64,000 bases of DNA from Chiua virens (lineage: Eukaryota > Basidiomycota > Agaricomycetes > Boletales > Boletaceae): NCBI GenBank assembly GCA_019787685.1, contig JAHNUO010000063.1:17316-81315 (forward strand). Direction: 5' to 3'. The notes under the pieces were generated by a model, which saw nothing but the letters and a program-made list of their open reading frames with translations, was not told the origin of the DNA and ran no database searches. The translations under genes and the position numbers were made by a program. How positions within the stretch are numbered: the first letter of the stretch is position 1; every line of letters starts with the position of its first letter. Of the stretch, positions 34,511 through 45,648 are shown piece after piece.

Positions 34511-37500
34511 ATGGATTTAGACAAAGAACTTCAGGCATTACAAATTGTCTTTCCGTAAGTCTTTTTCTTATTCAAGTCATATATCCTTTAAGCTCTTTGG
34601 GTAGCAATTTTACCTTTGCTGAGCATATGATCAATGCTGCTCAAGAGGGTCTTGTCAAGGGTTCTCCCTTCAAGATCTTTACCACCGTGTGCGGCATGTA
34701 TAATGAAGAGCCAATAGCATATATGTAAGTCCAAGACATTAGCATCACTTTCATGCCCATACTTAAAATTTATTAATATTCTAAAAAGCATTGAAAATGA
34801 ATCCACCTCTTTAGAGAAGCCAGTGATCGCCAATATCAAAAAGGTCATATTTCAGTCTCTGGGAATGAGTAAGCATCATGCAATTAGCATCAGAAAATGT
34901 CTTGTAGTTTGAAATGTTCTAACTCTTTTGATCCTATAGAAAAACCTATACCATCTACGATCTCTGTGGCAGCACAGACCACTTTTGATGGGATAGATCT
35001 TGAAGATGACTTGGAGGAGCTCAAGCCACAAGAAGATGTAGAATTATGCGACAGCTTTGAACAAGAGATGAGTGAAAAAGTTGTTCAAGATGTCCAGGAA
35101 GAGATAGAAGAGATAATCAAAGGTACAGTCCATTTTCTTTTGTTTGAAGATAAACTGGGAGCTCCTAGCATTTCAAATAGACCTTTCTATTTCCCTTACT
35201 CTAGAAGAGAGTCCAAAAGCTCAGGATAGCTATCTTACCTCTGATTGGGATGAGGGTAGGGGTAAGGGTAAAGACAAGGACAAGGACAAGAACGAAGAAC
35301 TTGAAGAACTTGAGCAAGAGTTATCAGATGAATCTGATCTAACAGATACAAGTAGCAGCATGATGGCTGAACCACCCCAGAAGAAAATCCGATGGGTTAT
35401 GGACTACATCTTGGTCCCCCCTCTGCCTTCAAAGGAAAATGGCAGTGAAATACATGCCAGAGGTCTTTTGCCAGCAGAAACACTCCGACAGTTGCAAGAT
35501 TTGGGTATTGACCCTTTCAATATCAAAGGAAGAACTTCTAACCGACCCCTTTTTCCTGAAGGAGGGTACGTACTGTTGTACTAGTTTTTAATAAACTAAT
35601 TGATTGATCTATCTCTATTTCCCCTTTCTAAGACAAGAAGACAATGCTCTCATGTTCCAGCTTCCTCCCGATCTCACCCTCACTCCTGCAACCAACAAGC
35701 TGATCAGCCACCCAGCATTAAATGCTATCCAATCAGTTTATCTGAAAGACTACGATCTACTAGTCTGCCAGCACGTAGCCAATGGAGAAAAATGCTGCTA
35801 TGCTGTTCCACTAGTCGCTATTGCTGCTCATGGATGGTCTGTAGCCCCCACTGCAAGTCGTCCAGTCCATCGCATTCACTCTCTTCGCCACTCTGGTAAC
35901 AAAAGGGGTCCATCTCATATTCAAGACATTGTAAAGGGAATCCTTGAGGTTAGTTCTTCAGTTTTAAACAATTGTTCAATTCCATTCAGGTTTCTGATGA
36001 AAATTCAAAAGATCTTTCCTAACATAGTTCTCACGTATGAAGAATTGAAGGCGATTCGGCCCCTACCTAATCAAAGCGGCCCGATCAAACATATTCTGCC
36101 TCCAGTTGATGGCTACCAATGTGGCCGTTGTGAATATAGCTGGATCAAGACCAATCATTCTGGAAGGAAGCTATTCAATCGACACTGGAAAAAATGCCAT
36201 CAGAACAATGGACAGCAAAATCCAGAGTTTGTTTCAGTTCAAGTTCAATCCTTTAATCATGACCGGGGTCGATTCTGTTTCTTTCCTACAAGATCTGACT
36301 ATGCGCCTTCTGCTTCTACTAGCAGTAGTGTGCAAAAGGCCAATTTGGCTAATAGCTCCTCATCTCTTTTGATCCAGCAATTGAGAAGGTTTCTTCCAGA
36401 ATCCCCTACTGTTCAACGCTCTCTACATCAAAAGGCAATTTTGCCCTTTTTCATTCAAGTTGGAGCTTTTGATTTCATCAGAAGCTTCAATCCAACAGAG
36501 CTTATTCAACTTGTCGCACTTCCAGGCCGATATGCCGCGGCGGCCAATCCTGGCCCCCAGGATTCTATTTTTCAGAAGCTTCAACGGGTCACCGTGTTTC
36601 GCTTTCAAAGGATCTGCAAAAGCATAACTCGTACAGACCTGACTGTTCGAAAACAACTAATGCTGACAAAGTTGTAAGTTTGAGAATAGTAGGGAATGGG
36701 CTAACAACCGACTCAACTAATTTTTTGTTTGAAATTTCCAGGGGCATGCCTGGCATAATAGAACGATTTAATGCACCTCACCACAACACTCAAATTGCAT
36801 ACGCAAGTGAGGAGGTTCGACTCTTGTGCTTTGTGTTCAGATGCCATCTTAAAGGCATTTGTTACTTGTACGCTGAAGAAAAAGGAAAACCAGACTCAAA
36901 AGGGCCTGGTACTGGTTCTAAATTCAAGGCGTTCAGGCTACCTATTACCAAACAGCTACAAAAGGCCTTGAAGGACCTAGAAGCCGCTCTGAGGTTGTCC
37001 TCCGAGAGTCCACCATCTCAGACTAGCGAAGCTTTGGACAATGTTTTAGAGGCCCTATATCTCCCAAACAACACATTGGACCTCTTTCAGGACAGATATG
37101 CTGATCCGGTGGCCATTTTTACTACTTTGCGAGCAATTCATAAAGACGGCGGATTCAATGCCCCAGAATTGCTTACCTGTTTGGCTGTTCGGATACAATT
37201 TTGTATCCGACTTTTCATACTGGACTTTCTCAACCGAGGGTATACAAGGTTCAAAAAAGCCTGTCAAGACAACAATAGAGAGGAGTCGGATGCTGATACT
37301 GGTGGTCAAAAGGACTTGGGACTTTCCGATGAAGATGCTGGCAGCCTAAGCAATCGTAGCCCCTGTGGTTCAGACTCGGAGGGCAGCATCAAAGGGAGGA
37401 GACCAAAGGGAAGTTTTGACCACGATGATGTCAAGAATAACGAGGAGGAGGATTCAGAGCTTGAGAAGGAGGATGCCTCTTCTATGAGAGGCTACTGCGA

Positions 37501-38938
37501 GGATGAGAATTCTAGCGAAAGCGACTACCTAGATGAAGAAGACTCAGATGGAGATTTGACCAAGGTTGTATCAGAAGATGATGACGATGACGATGACGAC
37601 AAAGACACAAAGCCTGTGGAAGAGGCCAACTCAGACGTTGCGGAAGATATGGAAATACTACTACTGACAAAAGGCTTGAAAAGTACCGGGCAAACATGGG
37701 CCAAGTAAGTGAATAAACTTATTTTTGGGGAGCTTGGATCATCTTATGGCTTTGCTTCATGGCATAGATACGTTGAGTCCATCATAAGAGAATGGTGCTC
37801 AGAGTTGAAGCCAACTCCATTTGGCACTATACGAGAATGGATTCGGTCACTCAGTAGAGTGGTCCGAAACACCCCTGCTCGAGCAAACATTCTGTGGCTC
37901 TCCGATTCCGAGAAAGGCGATGCTGTTCGTGTGTGGAACCATACAGTCTATATTGATAGCTACCTGGCTGCAGTACAAAAAACTCTGGAGGAGTGCCTGA
38001 CTCATCTACAAGAGAAGGTCTTTCTTGGCCTCGACGTTGTACTGGCTGGACTACCTGCAGAGGATTTACAAGATGAACACACAAAAGGCTTTAGCCTCTT
38101 TCCCCTGGACTTAGAGGCAGATATTACGCAGGCCAATGAATTCCTCAACCGACTTTGCATGGCTACCCAAATTGGCCTTTGTCAAAAAGATGAAGAAACA
38201 GGAGACGTTGTATGGAATGTGACTCTTCTTCAGACATGGCTTCAAGACATCTCTCGCACTTGGAGCTCTGTCTATGTTTTAATGCATTTGTTGTCCCCAC
38301 CAGCTAGAGGAACAGAGGAAGAAATGTGGCAGCACTCAAACAGCCCAGAATCCCCTCGTCATCTTTTTTATTCACAGAATCTTCAGACGCTGGTCACCAA
38401 AAGCAACTACAACAAGACCTCGAGCACTGCCAGTATATACAAGGCCATAATTCGCGTCATTCCCTATAAGCTTGCTCTCATCCTCGCTACCCTTCTTCAA
38501 ATAGTCAGACCTGTGGAGCTTGCCGCAGTTCTTCAGTTTCAAAGCGGTTCCCCTGAACGTGCCCTAGAGGTCGCTAGTCTTTATCAGACACGTCTATTTG
38601 TTTCCTCAGGCCAAACGTGGACAGCTGAAGGAATGTCCCAGGCGCTTCATTCATGGTTCAAGGAGAAACTTGAAGTTCCATTCTCCCTACGTTACCACCG
38701 CCAGTTTGCTAAAGCATTGCAGCGAAAGTATTTTTCCTTTCAACAAAACCAAGTCAATTCCGAATCTGCAGAGCTAGCTTGGGCTGCCAACTCAGCTTTC
38801 GGCCACAATGAGGAAACAGGGGAAATGCATTACGCAAGGCTGAGGGGAAGCCTTGGAGTTCCTCAATCTGTACAGGAAAAGTATGAAATGGTAGGCGTTA
38901 AATGGATTGAATGGCACGGTCTGCAGCCATCCCCATAA
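34511..38938 (+). CDS. Intact OrsD (DUF3505)-like zinc-finger protein with a RecQ/TLH-associated C-terminal region, 1,324 aa
   Basis: Eight exons (34511-34554, 34593-34724, 34789-34868, 34940-35122, 35205-35565, 35633-36673, 36742-37704, 37768-38938) keep phase at all seven GT-AG junctions and contain no stop. An acidic N-terminal third contains a Gly-Lys/Asp-Lys run. Two Cys/His modules follow: Val-Cys-x6-Cys-Cys with a later His, and Tyr-Gln-Cys-Gly-Arg-Cys...Phe-Asn-Arg-His-Trp-Lys-Lys-Cys-His. This is the OrsD pattern. Next is a very acidic linker (Asp-rich, about 37440-37650). The last exon carries a helical domain with Ile-Val-Arg-Pro-Val-Glu and Tyr-His-Arg-Gln-Phe-Ala, which I associate with the non-helicase part of fungal RecQ-like/telomere-linked-helicase proteins. 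No helicase motifs are present. Introns (38-82 nt) and base composition are unlike those of the left-hand genes. Function is unknown; a DNA-binding or mobile-element role is inference. Confidence 0.75.
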
Positions 38939-39319
38939 TAGTAGACTTTTTGTTCTTAAGTAGTCCTTCTCGATTCTGTATCAATGCCTTTCTGGATAGA
39001 GAAATACTCTCCCACTGAAGCATAGGGAGAACGTGGCCAACAAACTTAACCTGCCCTGGTACAGCCAGCTCTGAGAAATGATCACCAGTGCTGTCAGAAG
39101 AGCGCTGTCCAAATTTTTAATACAGGCGGTTATAACCCACCTTAGTAATTCCCAGACAATCGCCAACTACTCTGATATCCCCTTGCAGAGGGGGGGACAA
39201 ACCTGGTAAACAGCACCAACGAAAGATGACCTGTCAAGGTTGTTGAGAAGAAAGACTTATGCCTTTTACTCCAGGAGGCCTTTGAGGCTTTGGGTCCCGC
39301 CAGTTTGCTGCCTCCTAGG

Positions 39320-39480
39320 CAACTGCAGGGGTAAAACCCCGGGTACCAGCAGCTATACCCATACCCGTACCCGCCAAATACCCCTACAAATGGGTCTCGG
39401 GTAATAGATGGGTACCAGCCAACATACCCCAAGGTCATACCCCACGCGGGTATACCTGCGGGTATCACTGGATGCGGCGA
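39320..39480. repeat. Degenerate GGGTA/TACCC array
   Basis: Variants of GGGTACC, TACCCATACCCGTACCCG and GGGTAT are scattered on both strands. Related words recur at 39715-39790. It is not a perfect telomere-type array. Confidence 0.6.
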
Positions 39481-39924
39481 GACGAGGGGAGAAGGCGATG
39501 ACGACGCGACAACCGCGATAATGTGGTTATCGTGTCATTGTCGTCGTCAGGCGAGGGAAGGGCAAGGAGAGGAGAGGAGAGGCAAGGCAAGGCAACGGCA
39601 ACAGCAACAGCAACGATGAGGGCAACGATGACAACACGACAACCACATTATAATGGTTATCGCGTTGTCATTGTCATTGTCATTGTCGGGCAAGGTGAGA
39701 ACTTACATACCTGTAGCTGTACCCATGCACCGGCCATGGGTATGGGCACGGGTCACAAGAGTGCAACCCGTACCCGCGCAGTTCCCTACTACTGCCTCCT
39801 CATGATTCAACCATTGGTACTGATGCTGTCAGAAACCATTAGCCCAACATCAATTACACCTGGCATAGTTGTCCTACATACCTAGGGCTTGCATCTCATA
39901 AAACCTTGGCAGTTAGCTCGGAGC

Positions 39925-40001
39925 CAGGCAGAAATTGCCTTTTATATCCAAACCAAAGCGGGTTGCCCATTTAGTTTGGATATAAAAGGTAAGACTGCCT
40001 G
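39925..40001. repeat. Long hairpin with 16-bp perfect arms
   Basis: The inner arms CCTTTTATATCCAAAC (39938-39953) and its exact complement (39974-39989) enclose a 20-nt loop. Outer 6-bp arms CAGGCA/TGCCTG (39925-39930 and 39996-40001) are symmetrically placed. It could be a small foldback element, or a structured end of the preceding locus. Confidence 0.8.
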
Positions 40002-40779
40002 AAGTTCCTCGTCGCTTTTCCAAGTCCATCCCATTCATCACGTTCCTTGACATGTCCCAACAAGGATACTACAGCTAGGACTGCTGACGTCGTCAGTTCT
40101 GCTGTATGCCTTTCAACATGCCATAAGGTGAATGAGAGCATACTAGGTTGAGGTTGGAGATTTGCAATAGTTGACTAGACGAGAGGGCAAAGTGATCAGA
40201 TGAGAGAGTAGTGGGCTTGTCGCGTACTTGCATTGCTAGCAGGAAGAAGACAAGTACTCAGGGTAACCGTTTTGACAAAAGTCCTGGTTTTTTTGGGGTG
40301 CCGGTGATCCAAAACAGGAAATACGGACACGTCGCGCGTCGCGACTGGTAGCTGTCTATCGACGGCTTACGCAGTTGCCTCTTTTAGACGACTGGTCACG
40401 AGTCTAACTTGTAGTAAGGTTGACTTTCACTACGGGGACTACTCCGGCAACATGATGTCTGTTGTACTATGCTTCTTTGCTTCCGTCTTAAATGACATCT
40501 CTCTGGGCCATATCGCTCATGAGTGCTGAGAGTAAGTGGTATTTTCAGCAGTTCCTGGTTACGGATTTGGGAAAGGTGTCAGGCCTGTTGTGTTCAAACG
40601 TGAGGATGGTTTTAGTGTTCCAATGTGGACAATGCTGGGTCTTATTTTGAGTTGCATCCTGGAAGATTTCGAGTTTTTGGGCACAAACTGCCAATCATAG
40701 AGAACAGTTGATATCTGTGGGGTGTCTTATCGCTGTTATTTGTGGTAGGAGCTGTGTCGCAGAGTAGGATAGGATGGAT

Positions 40780-42030
40780 ACGCACACGATGTCCTCGGCT
40801 TGCTCCACTTTGACTGCCCTTACCTCGCCCTCACGTCCTCCGCTATCCATGCTTCCCGCAGAGACTATGAGGATGCCGTCGACGACCCTGAATGCCTCTC
40901 TAAAGCATGCAGCGGTTGCTGAGAGAAACAGGGATATACTGAGCGTGCGTGCCTGTGAAAGCAATGAAGAAATGTACTCCGATAACTTGCAGCAGCATAT
41001 CAAATGTCATTGATGATGGTTGCAACAGTCGAATATGGGAATTCATGCCAGCGTAGTCCAACAGTTAATGAGGGGCACTTACCACGTCACCGGCAATTCT
41101 GTCCGCGAATGCGAGTAAGATACCTGACTTGCACGGAAACACTCTAGAAGCCCTCGCCCCGTCTTGCTCTATGGCTATCAGAATGCGGGTCATGAACTCA
41201 TCCATAGCGGTGAAGTCGAGATGGTTATCCTTCCTAAATCCCAGTCAACACCGAAACGGGTGGAACAAGGATGGGCGCACGTGAAGTTGGCAGATGAATC
41301 CCACTTTCCCTGCTCGTAAAACACCTCTCGCTTCTCCACCCAAAGTTTGCCCATCTCCCACTCTTGTGCGGACCCGTCGAACTTGGTTACCCGTTGGTTG
41401 ATTCCATTCGTACAGATCTCAACCTCCCAGCCTGCACAGGCCACCTCTTTCATCCACACTTCGTCCCCTCGTGTATCCGCAGCATCGAATGCTGTCAGCA
41501 AGCTAGCATCAAACCTATCCAAAGAAGACTTGAGAGATGCGAGGCAGAGATCCCAGGTGGATATGGGCTTGACTGCGAGGGAGAAAAATCGTGCAACAAG
41601 GTGCAGCGAGCGAGCCTGTGTGAGAAGAGCAGGAGTGGCATCCGAGTGCAGTGACAAACACGACTCAGATATGAACAATGCGAAGACGGTGTGTGGAGGT
41701 GCATTCGTGACAGGCACGAGGGGAAGCAAGAGCGCATGGGCTCGAATGTACTTTGCACGGAATGTCGGTGTGGAGTTTCCCAGAACATACATGTCCGCGC
41801 TGCTCAGCGGTGCCGAGCTAGACAAGTCCAAGAGCGCCCGCGGTTGGGCAGAGGCAGAGGTAAAGTCGCCAAAGTCGTCGTCGTCGAGGGAGGAAACAGC
41901 GAGGGTCGTGGGGCATTGCCGTTCTGTTTTTCCTTTTCGGCTTTGGCTCTGGCGTCGAGCTCGTTGAGGATGATGTCGAGCCCGAGTTTGTGGGTGGCAA
42001 GGTCCACACAAAGATGGAGACGTGCTCAAG
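40780..42030 (-). pseudogene. RCY1: Recyclin-1-like F-box/exocyst-type protein, truncated
   Basis: Exons about 42030-41281, 41233-41083 and 40985 to about 40780 can be joined. Recognisable parts are an Asp-Asp-Asp-Asp-Phe-Gly-Asp-Phe motif, a helical block with Ala-Phe-Asp-Ala-Ala-Asp, Leu-Asp-Phe-x-Ala-Met-Asp-Glu-Phe-Met, and Phe-Arg-Glu-Ala-Phe-Arg-Val-Val-Asp. This order is that of recyclin, which acts in endosome-to-Golgi recycling. After Glu-Gln-Ala-Glu-Asp-Ile-Val (about 40785) homology stops, so the C-terminal third is missing. The N-terminal F-box exon was not found. An apparent one-base loss in a C run (plus-strand GGGG at 41910-41913) separates two coding-like frames; the longer frame is also open through a different start, so the indel is not certain. 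Confidence 0.7.
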
Positions 42031-42703
42031 ACAAATTAATTAGCAGGAGCAAACATCAAAGGTACTGTAGCCCGAGACACATACCGATCTGTCATGCAGT
42101 TGCCTTTGCTACCACTCCAGCAGCGCTCTCCATACATTGACTGTTCGTTGAAAGCATCGCCTGGCCGTTTCCATGCAGCATGAGATGTCACCATCACATA
42201 TTGAACAGCAACCTTGTCCCACGGGCACCTCAGGCAGCACTTTTCAGAAGCAATAGCGATCTCTCAGACCAATAAGGGTGCCCACGGGCTGTCCATGCAC
42301 CCACCATACTAGGACATGAGTGTGTTGCGCTAGAGTGCATAGATCCGTGCCACATACCGACGGATTTTTGAGTTCTTTCACCAGATCCTTCCCGTGTGGA
42401 CTGGTTGGTCTGACTCGTAGGTATGCCAGACGCTGTCCATCTTCTACGTGTACACTCTCCGATAGTTGCACTAAGAAGGCGGTGAACAGGACCGCCATAC
42501 TAGTTGACATTGTGGAAACAATAGTAACACTGCGATGATGGGCTAAGATGTCTGATATGTACGCGTGGGATGATGGCAAGGAGTGCTGAAACTCGAAGTT
42601 CTTGAATTAGTATTTTCACGCATAGCCGACTCGCATGTGTTGGTGTGACTGACAAGTAAATCACCCTTTGTCACAACGTCCAGAGGCTTATCTCCTGCTG
42701 CAG
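42031..42703. other. No supported gene
   Basis: Between the recyclin and methyltransferase relics, where recyclin's F-box exon would be expected. The ORF 42244-42579 (-) has no recognisable domain. Confidence 0.4.
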
Positions 42704-44163
42704 CTACCATCGGTGGGTGCCTTGAATAGTGTTCGTTCTTTGGATCTCTGTGTGATCACAATTTCCTTCCCATACATATATGAACTCCATCTGTAACTGT
42801 AATTCCTCATCCTCTACCTCCTCCTGAGCCCGCTTTTGGAGAGCATCGAATTCGTCATTTCTGAAATCGGGAAGTTGGCGGAACTGGTCTCCAAGAGTCT
42901 AAATCAACCACATCTGAACAATCACCGTTTTTCGACCCATCTCCTTTCGAATCGGGTCTTTGAAAAGTGACAAATGTATGAATAATCTCTCCATAGCCAA
43001 TCGATGAGACATACCTTCCGGCCATGTTCCTATTGGAAGGAAGAATGGCTTGATGTCACCTTTCTCGAAAAGTGGAGCGCTCCCTGAGCTGTCTTTGCTG
43101 TTGTAAATCACGTGCTCGAGTTCATGAGCTATGGACCATGATTTGGGTTGTTCATCAAGCGTCTTCGAACGAGGGATGTGCAGGAGCTTGTCCAGCAAAT
43201 GATCAACTTCGGCAAGTGCTGGACCGCACTTCTGCAGTTTCCTCGAGATAGACTGGTCAGGCTCGAAGAAAACAAGGAATCCTCCTTTAGTGAAGAGGAA
43301 TGAGAAAAAGGGATGGATAATGCGGAAAAACAGGCAAACCTGGGTAGAGAATACGATGTATTTTGATCATAAGCTCGCTTCTATCTGGAATCTGGGAGGA
43401 GTCAGTGGGTTGAATCGTTTTGACATGGTGTATGCCGCGTGCACTTGGTACTGCGCACATCTGGATACAATCAAAAGACACGTCTTCAAAAGGTAGGCCT
43501 TGTTCTGGGTTGCGAGCGGTTTTGTCATAAGATCAAAAATTAACAAATGCCTAACATATTGATGTCGTGCTGAATGAACGCGACGAATGGGGGTGGGGCC
43601 ACAATTCTGGTGGAATATAGGATTCATTTCCTGCAGGCCAGCAAGATAAACGTGACTTACGAAGGCTTGGATATATCAAGTCCAATGACTCTAGCGTTTG
43701 GGAATTCATTTGCCATCTTTATGTTTGGCATGAAAATCGAAAGCTCGAAACGTTGACTGAACGACACGTACGTCTAAGACCCAGTGACTACTTCCACAGA
43801 AAATGTCCAAGACATCCCGAACGTCTTCCAAATTACGGGTCAGTTGAGAACCAGGGATCATTCACTGCTGTCCTACCGGTTTCATGGGGAGGAACTAGAT
43901 AATTCCCTCCTAGTACGGTAACATAGACAATCAGTTCAGTGCCAACGATGAACACTGGAAAGGCGTGTACCTATAAGGTTCCACAAGACGTCATTCAATA
44001 ACCCCAGGTGTTCATGTTCGGTCAGGTCATTCCTATACAACACTTCATAGTCAGCAGGTGCGAGTATGCTACTCGTAGAACTCGACTCACGGCAAACGGT
44101 AGTTACTATCTGTGCCGTGATATTTGCACATCTCGAATGGCGATAAGCATGCAACTTCGACAC
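42704..44163 (-). pseudogene. SAM-dependent class I methyltransferase, probably degraded
   Basis: Several exons are recognisable on the minus strand. The first, at 44163, has the Agaricomycete methyltransferase entry (Ala-Pro-Ala-Asp-Tyr-Glu ... Leu-Leu-Asn-Asp-Val). A motif I-like Val-Leu-Asp-Ile-Phe-Cys-Gly-Ser-Ser-His-Trp-Val lies near 43830. Glu-Phe-Pro-Asn-Ala-Arg-Val-Ile-Gly-Leu-Asp-Ile-Ser is the post-I acidic loop. Asp-Cys-Ile-Gln-Met is near 43470. A Pro-Gly-Gly-Phe-Leu-Val-Phe-Phe-Glu segment and a tail from 43198 to a TAG at 42704 follow. No acceptor lets exon 1 join motif I without a TGA. Motif I has lost its usual second and third Gly, and one join needs an intron of only 27 nt. 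These point to decay, although an unusual gene model is possible. Confidence 0.6.
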
Positions 44164-45279
44164 CTCTTCGTCGGCTACATGTGTTGAAATGGAGATGCTG
44201 TTGGCAGTGCGAGTGATGAGAAAGCGCTGTGCTGCCGCATCAAGATAAAGTATGTATTGAACTTGGCGGAAGCGGCAAAGGATGATTCACTGTTGGGGAA
44301 AGTAATATAAGCCCTGTCTTATCACCTACGTGTCGTCGTGTCGTCAAAGTCTACAACAAAGATCGGGTTCAAGGCGTGTCAATGGGCACTCCTCGGAGGC
44401 AAGGCGAGGCTACTGTTGAAACTGCCTCGGCCATCCCCGAAGGGACCCAACTTACTTACATAATGGTGAGACTTGAATTTACTCACCACTTCGATCCAAG
44501 TCACCAGTAAGTAATCCTCATTCGAATGCTTTCCACCGGCAATTTACTCATAGGGAAGATGTGGGTTGATAATCATATTGAAGCTAGTTCCATTGTGCTC
44601 TGATGCTGTGCAGCTCGCATTAGATCCATATAATCACCATCACCATCAAAATCGAGTTTCCATCTCGATCCGGGTTGCCAACTTGGAGACAGATAAGTAT
44701 GGACGACCATCGGGAATATGGCGATGAGCTGGAGGTAACCAAGGATACAGAGCACCCTGATCAAACCTTACTCACATTATAATATTATCATACTTGTATG
44801 TACTTTCTAATGCACCATTTGTATGTGTTGAAAATGCTTCGGATGGCTCGTCGAATGCAGTCGCATAAGTTGGGATCGAGCAAAAACATATCTGAGGAGC
44901 GCATTCTGACGACGTGGATTGTCTTAATTTGGGAAGCTGGCGGTTATATTCCATATTTGTACATATTAGGTTTCTGCTGTGCTGCCAATACCCTTAACCC
45001 ACCAAGATCTGCGGCTTGGAGCACCCGCCATCCTCAGTTTCATTCGACATCCGAAGCTCAAAGTATTCCTGATTTTGGTGAGTAGAAACCTGTTCAATAG
45101 TAGCTCCTTTCTGACTAGAGGAGGCTTTGGTAGTGAAACTGCGGCCTTTGACATGTCCACTGATACATTTGGTGTGAATCAGCAGAGTGCTCAAGCAAGC
45201 AAGTACTCTCCTCTCTGCGTGATACAAGCTGATAGCAGAGTGACTAGTTGGTTCCACTACACCGGAGCTCTGCCATGCA
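44164..45279. other. No supported gene
   Basis: Short frames at 44573-44764 and 44772-44954 (both minus) have coding-like stretches but no recognisable domain, and could be remnants of another eroded gene. Confidence 0.4.
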
Positions 45280-45648
45280 TTGCAGCAGCATGGCTGCCGC
45301 CTTGAGCACCTCGAGTCTGACATGGCGTCGGTCAAATCAGACGTGAAAACCCTCAAATCAGATGTGAAAACCCTCAAATCGGACCTGGGAGAGATGAAAT
45401 CGAGTCTTGCGGATGTTGGAACCAATGTAGTGGCCATTCAAAGAGTTGTGGATGCCACATATGACTATGTGAAGGCGTCTCTCGATATGAAAGCCAGTGG
45501 ACGAGATGTACGGGACCTTGGGAATAGGATTGAGATGCTGGAGGACAGGGTGAATGAAAGAATGCAGGAGGTGGTCAAGCAGCAGCTTGAGGCAACTCAG
45601 ACGTCCCTCCTCGAACGCATCATGGCCATAGTTAGAGTGCGTAGTTAG
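45280..45648 (+). CDS. Small coiled-coil protein, unknown
   Basis: A single frame of 122 codons dominated by heptads: Asp-Val-Lys-Thr-Leu-Lys-Ser occurs twice in tandem from a 21-nt duplication (about 45340-45381), followed by Asp-Leu-Gly-Glu-Met-Lys-Ser. It continues with a second coiled-coil segment up to the TAG. Frames upstream overlap without a clear splice, so the true start is uncertain and it may be the last exon of a longer gene. No family is recognised; heptad-rich proteins of this size are commonly structural or adaptor proteins, but nothing here points to a partner. Confidence 0.4.
   Translation: MQQHGCRLEHLESDMASVKSDVKTLKSDVKTLKSDLGEMKSSLADVGTNVVAIQRVVDATYDYVKASLDMKASGRDVRDLGNRIEMLEDRVNERMQEVVKQQLEATQTSLLERIMAIVRVRS

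Larger units (their letters stand above)
38939..40779. other. Non-coding region with low-complexity repeats downstream of the OrsD-type gene
   Basis: No gene is supported. It contains degenerate ACCCGTACCC/GGGTA arrays (39320-39480 and 39715-39790), AGGAG, CAAGG and CAACAG short repeats (39560-39620), TTGTCA repeats (39660-39690) and a 77-bp hairpin (39925-40001). Confidence 0.55.

Noticed and set aside
39320..39790. Internal telomere
   Set aside because: The repeat words are GGGTA/TACCC variants, degenerate and on both strands; no TTAGGG tract is present.
42029..42140. First exon of recyclin with ATG near 42135
   Set aside because: Its phase would read into the out-of-frame version of exon 2; the conserved-looking frame cannot be joined to it.
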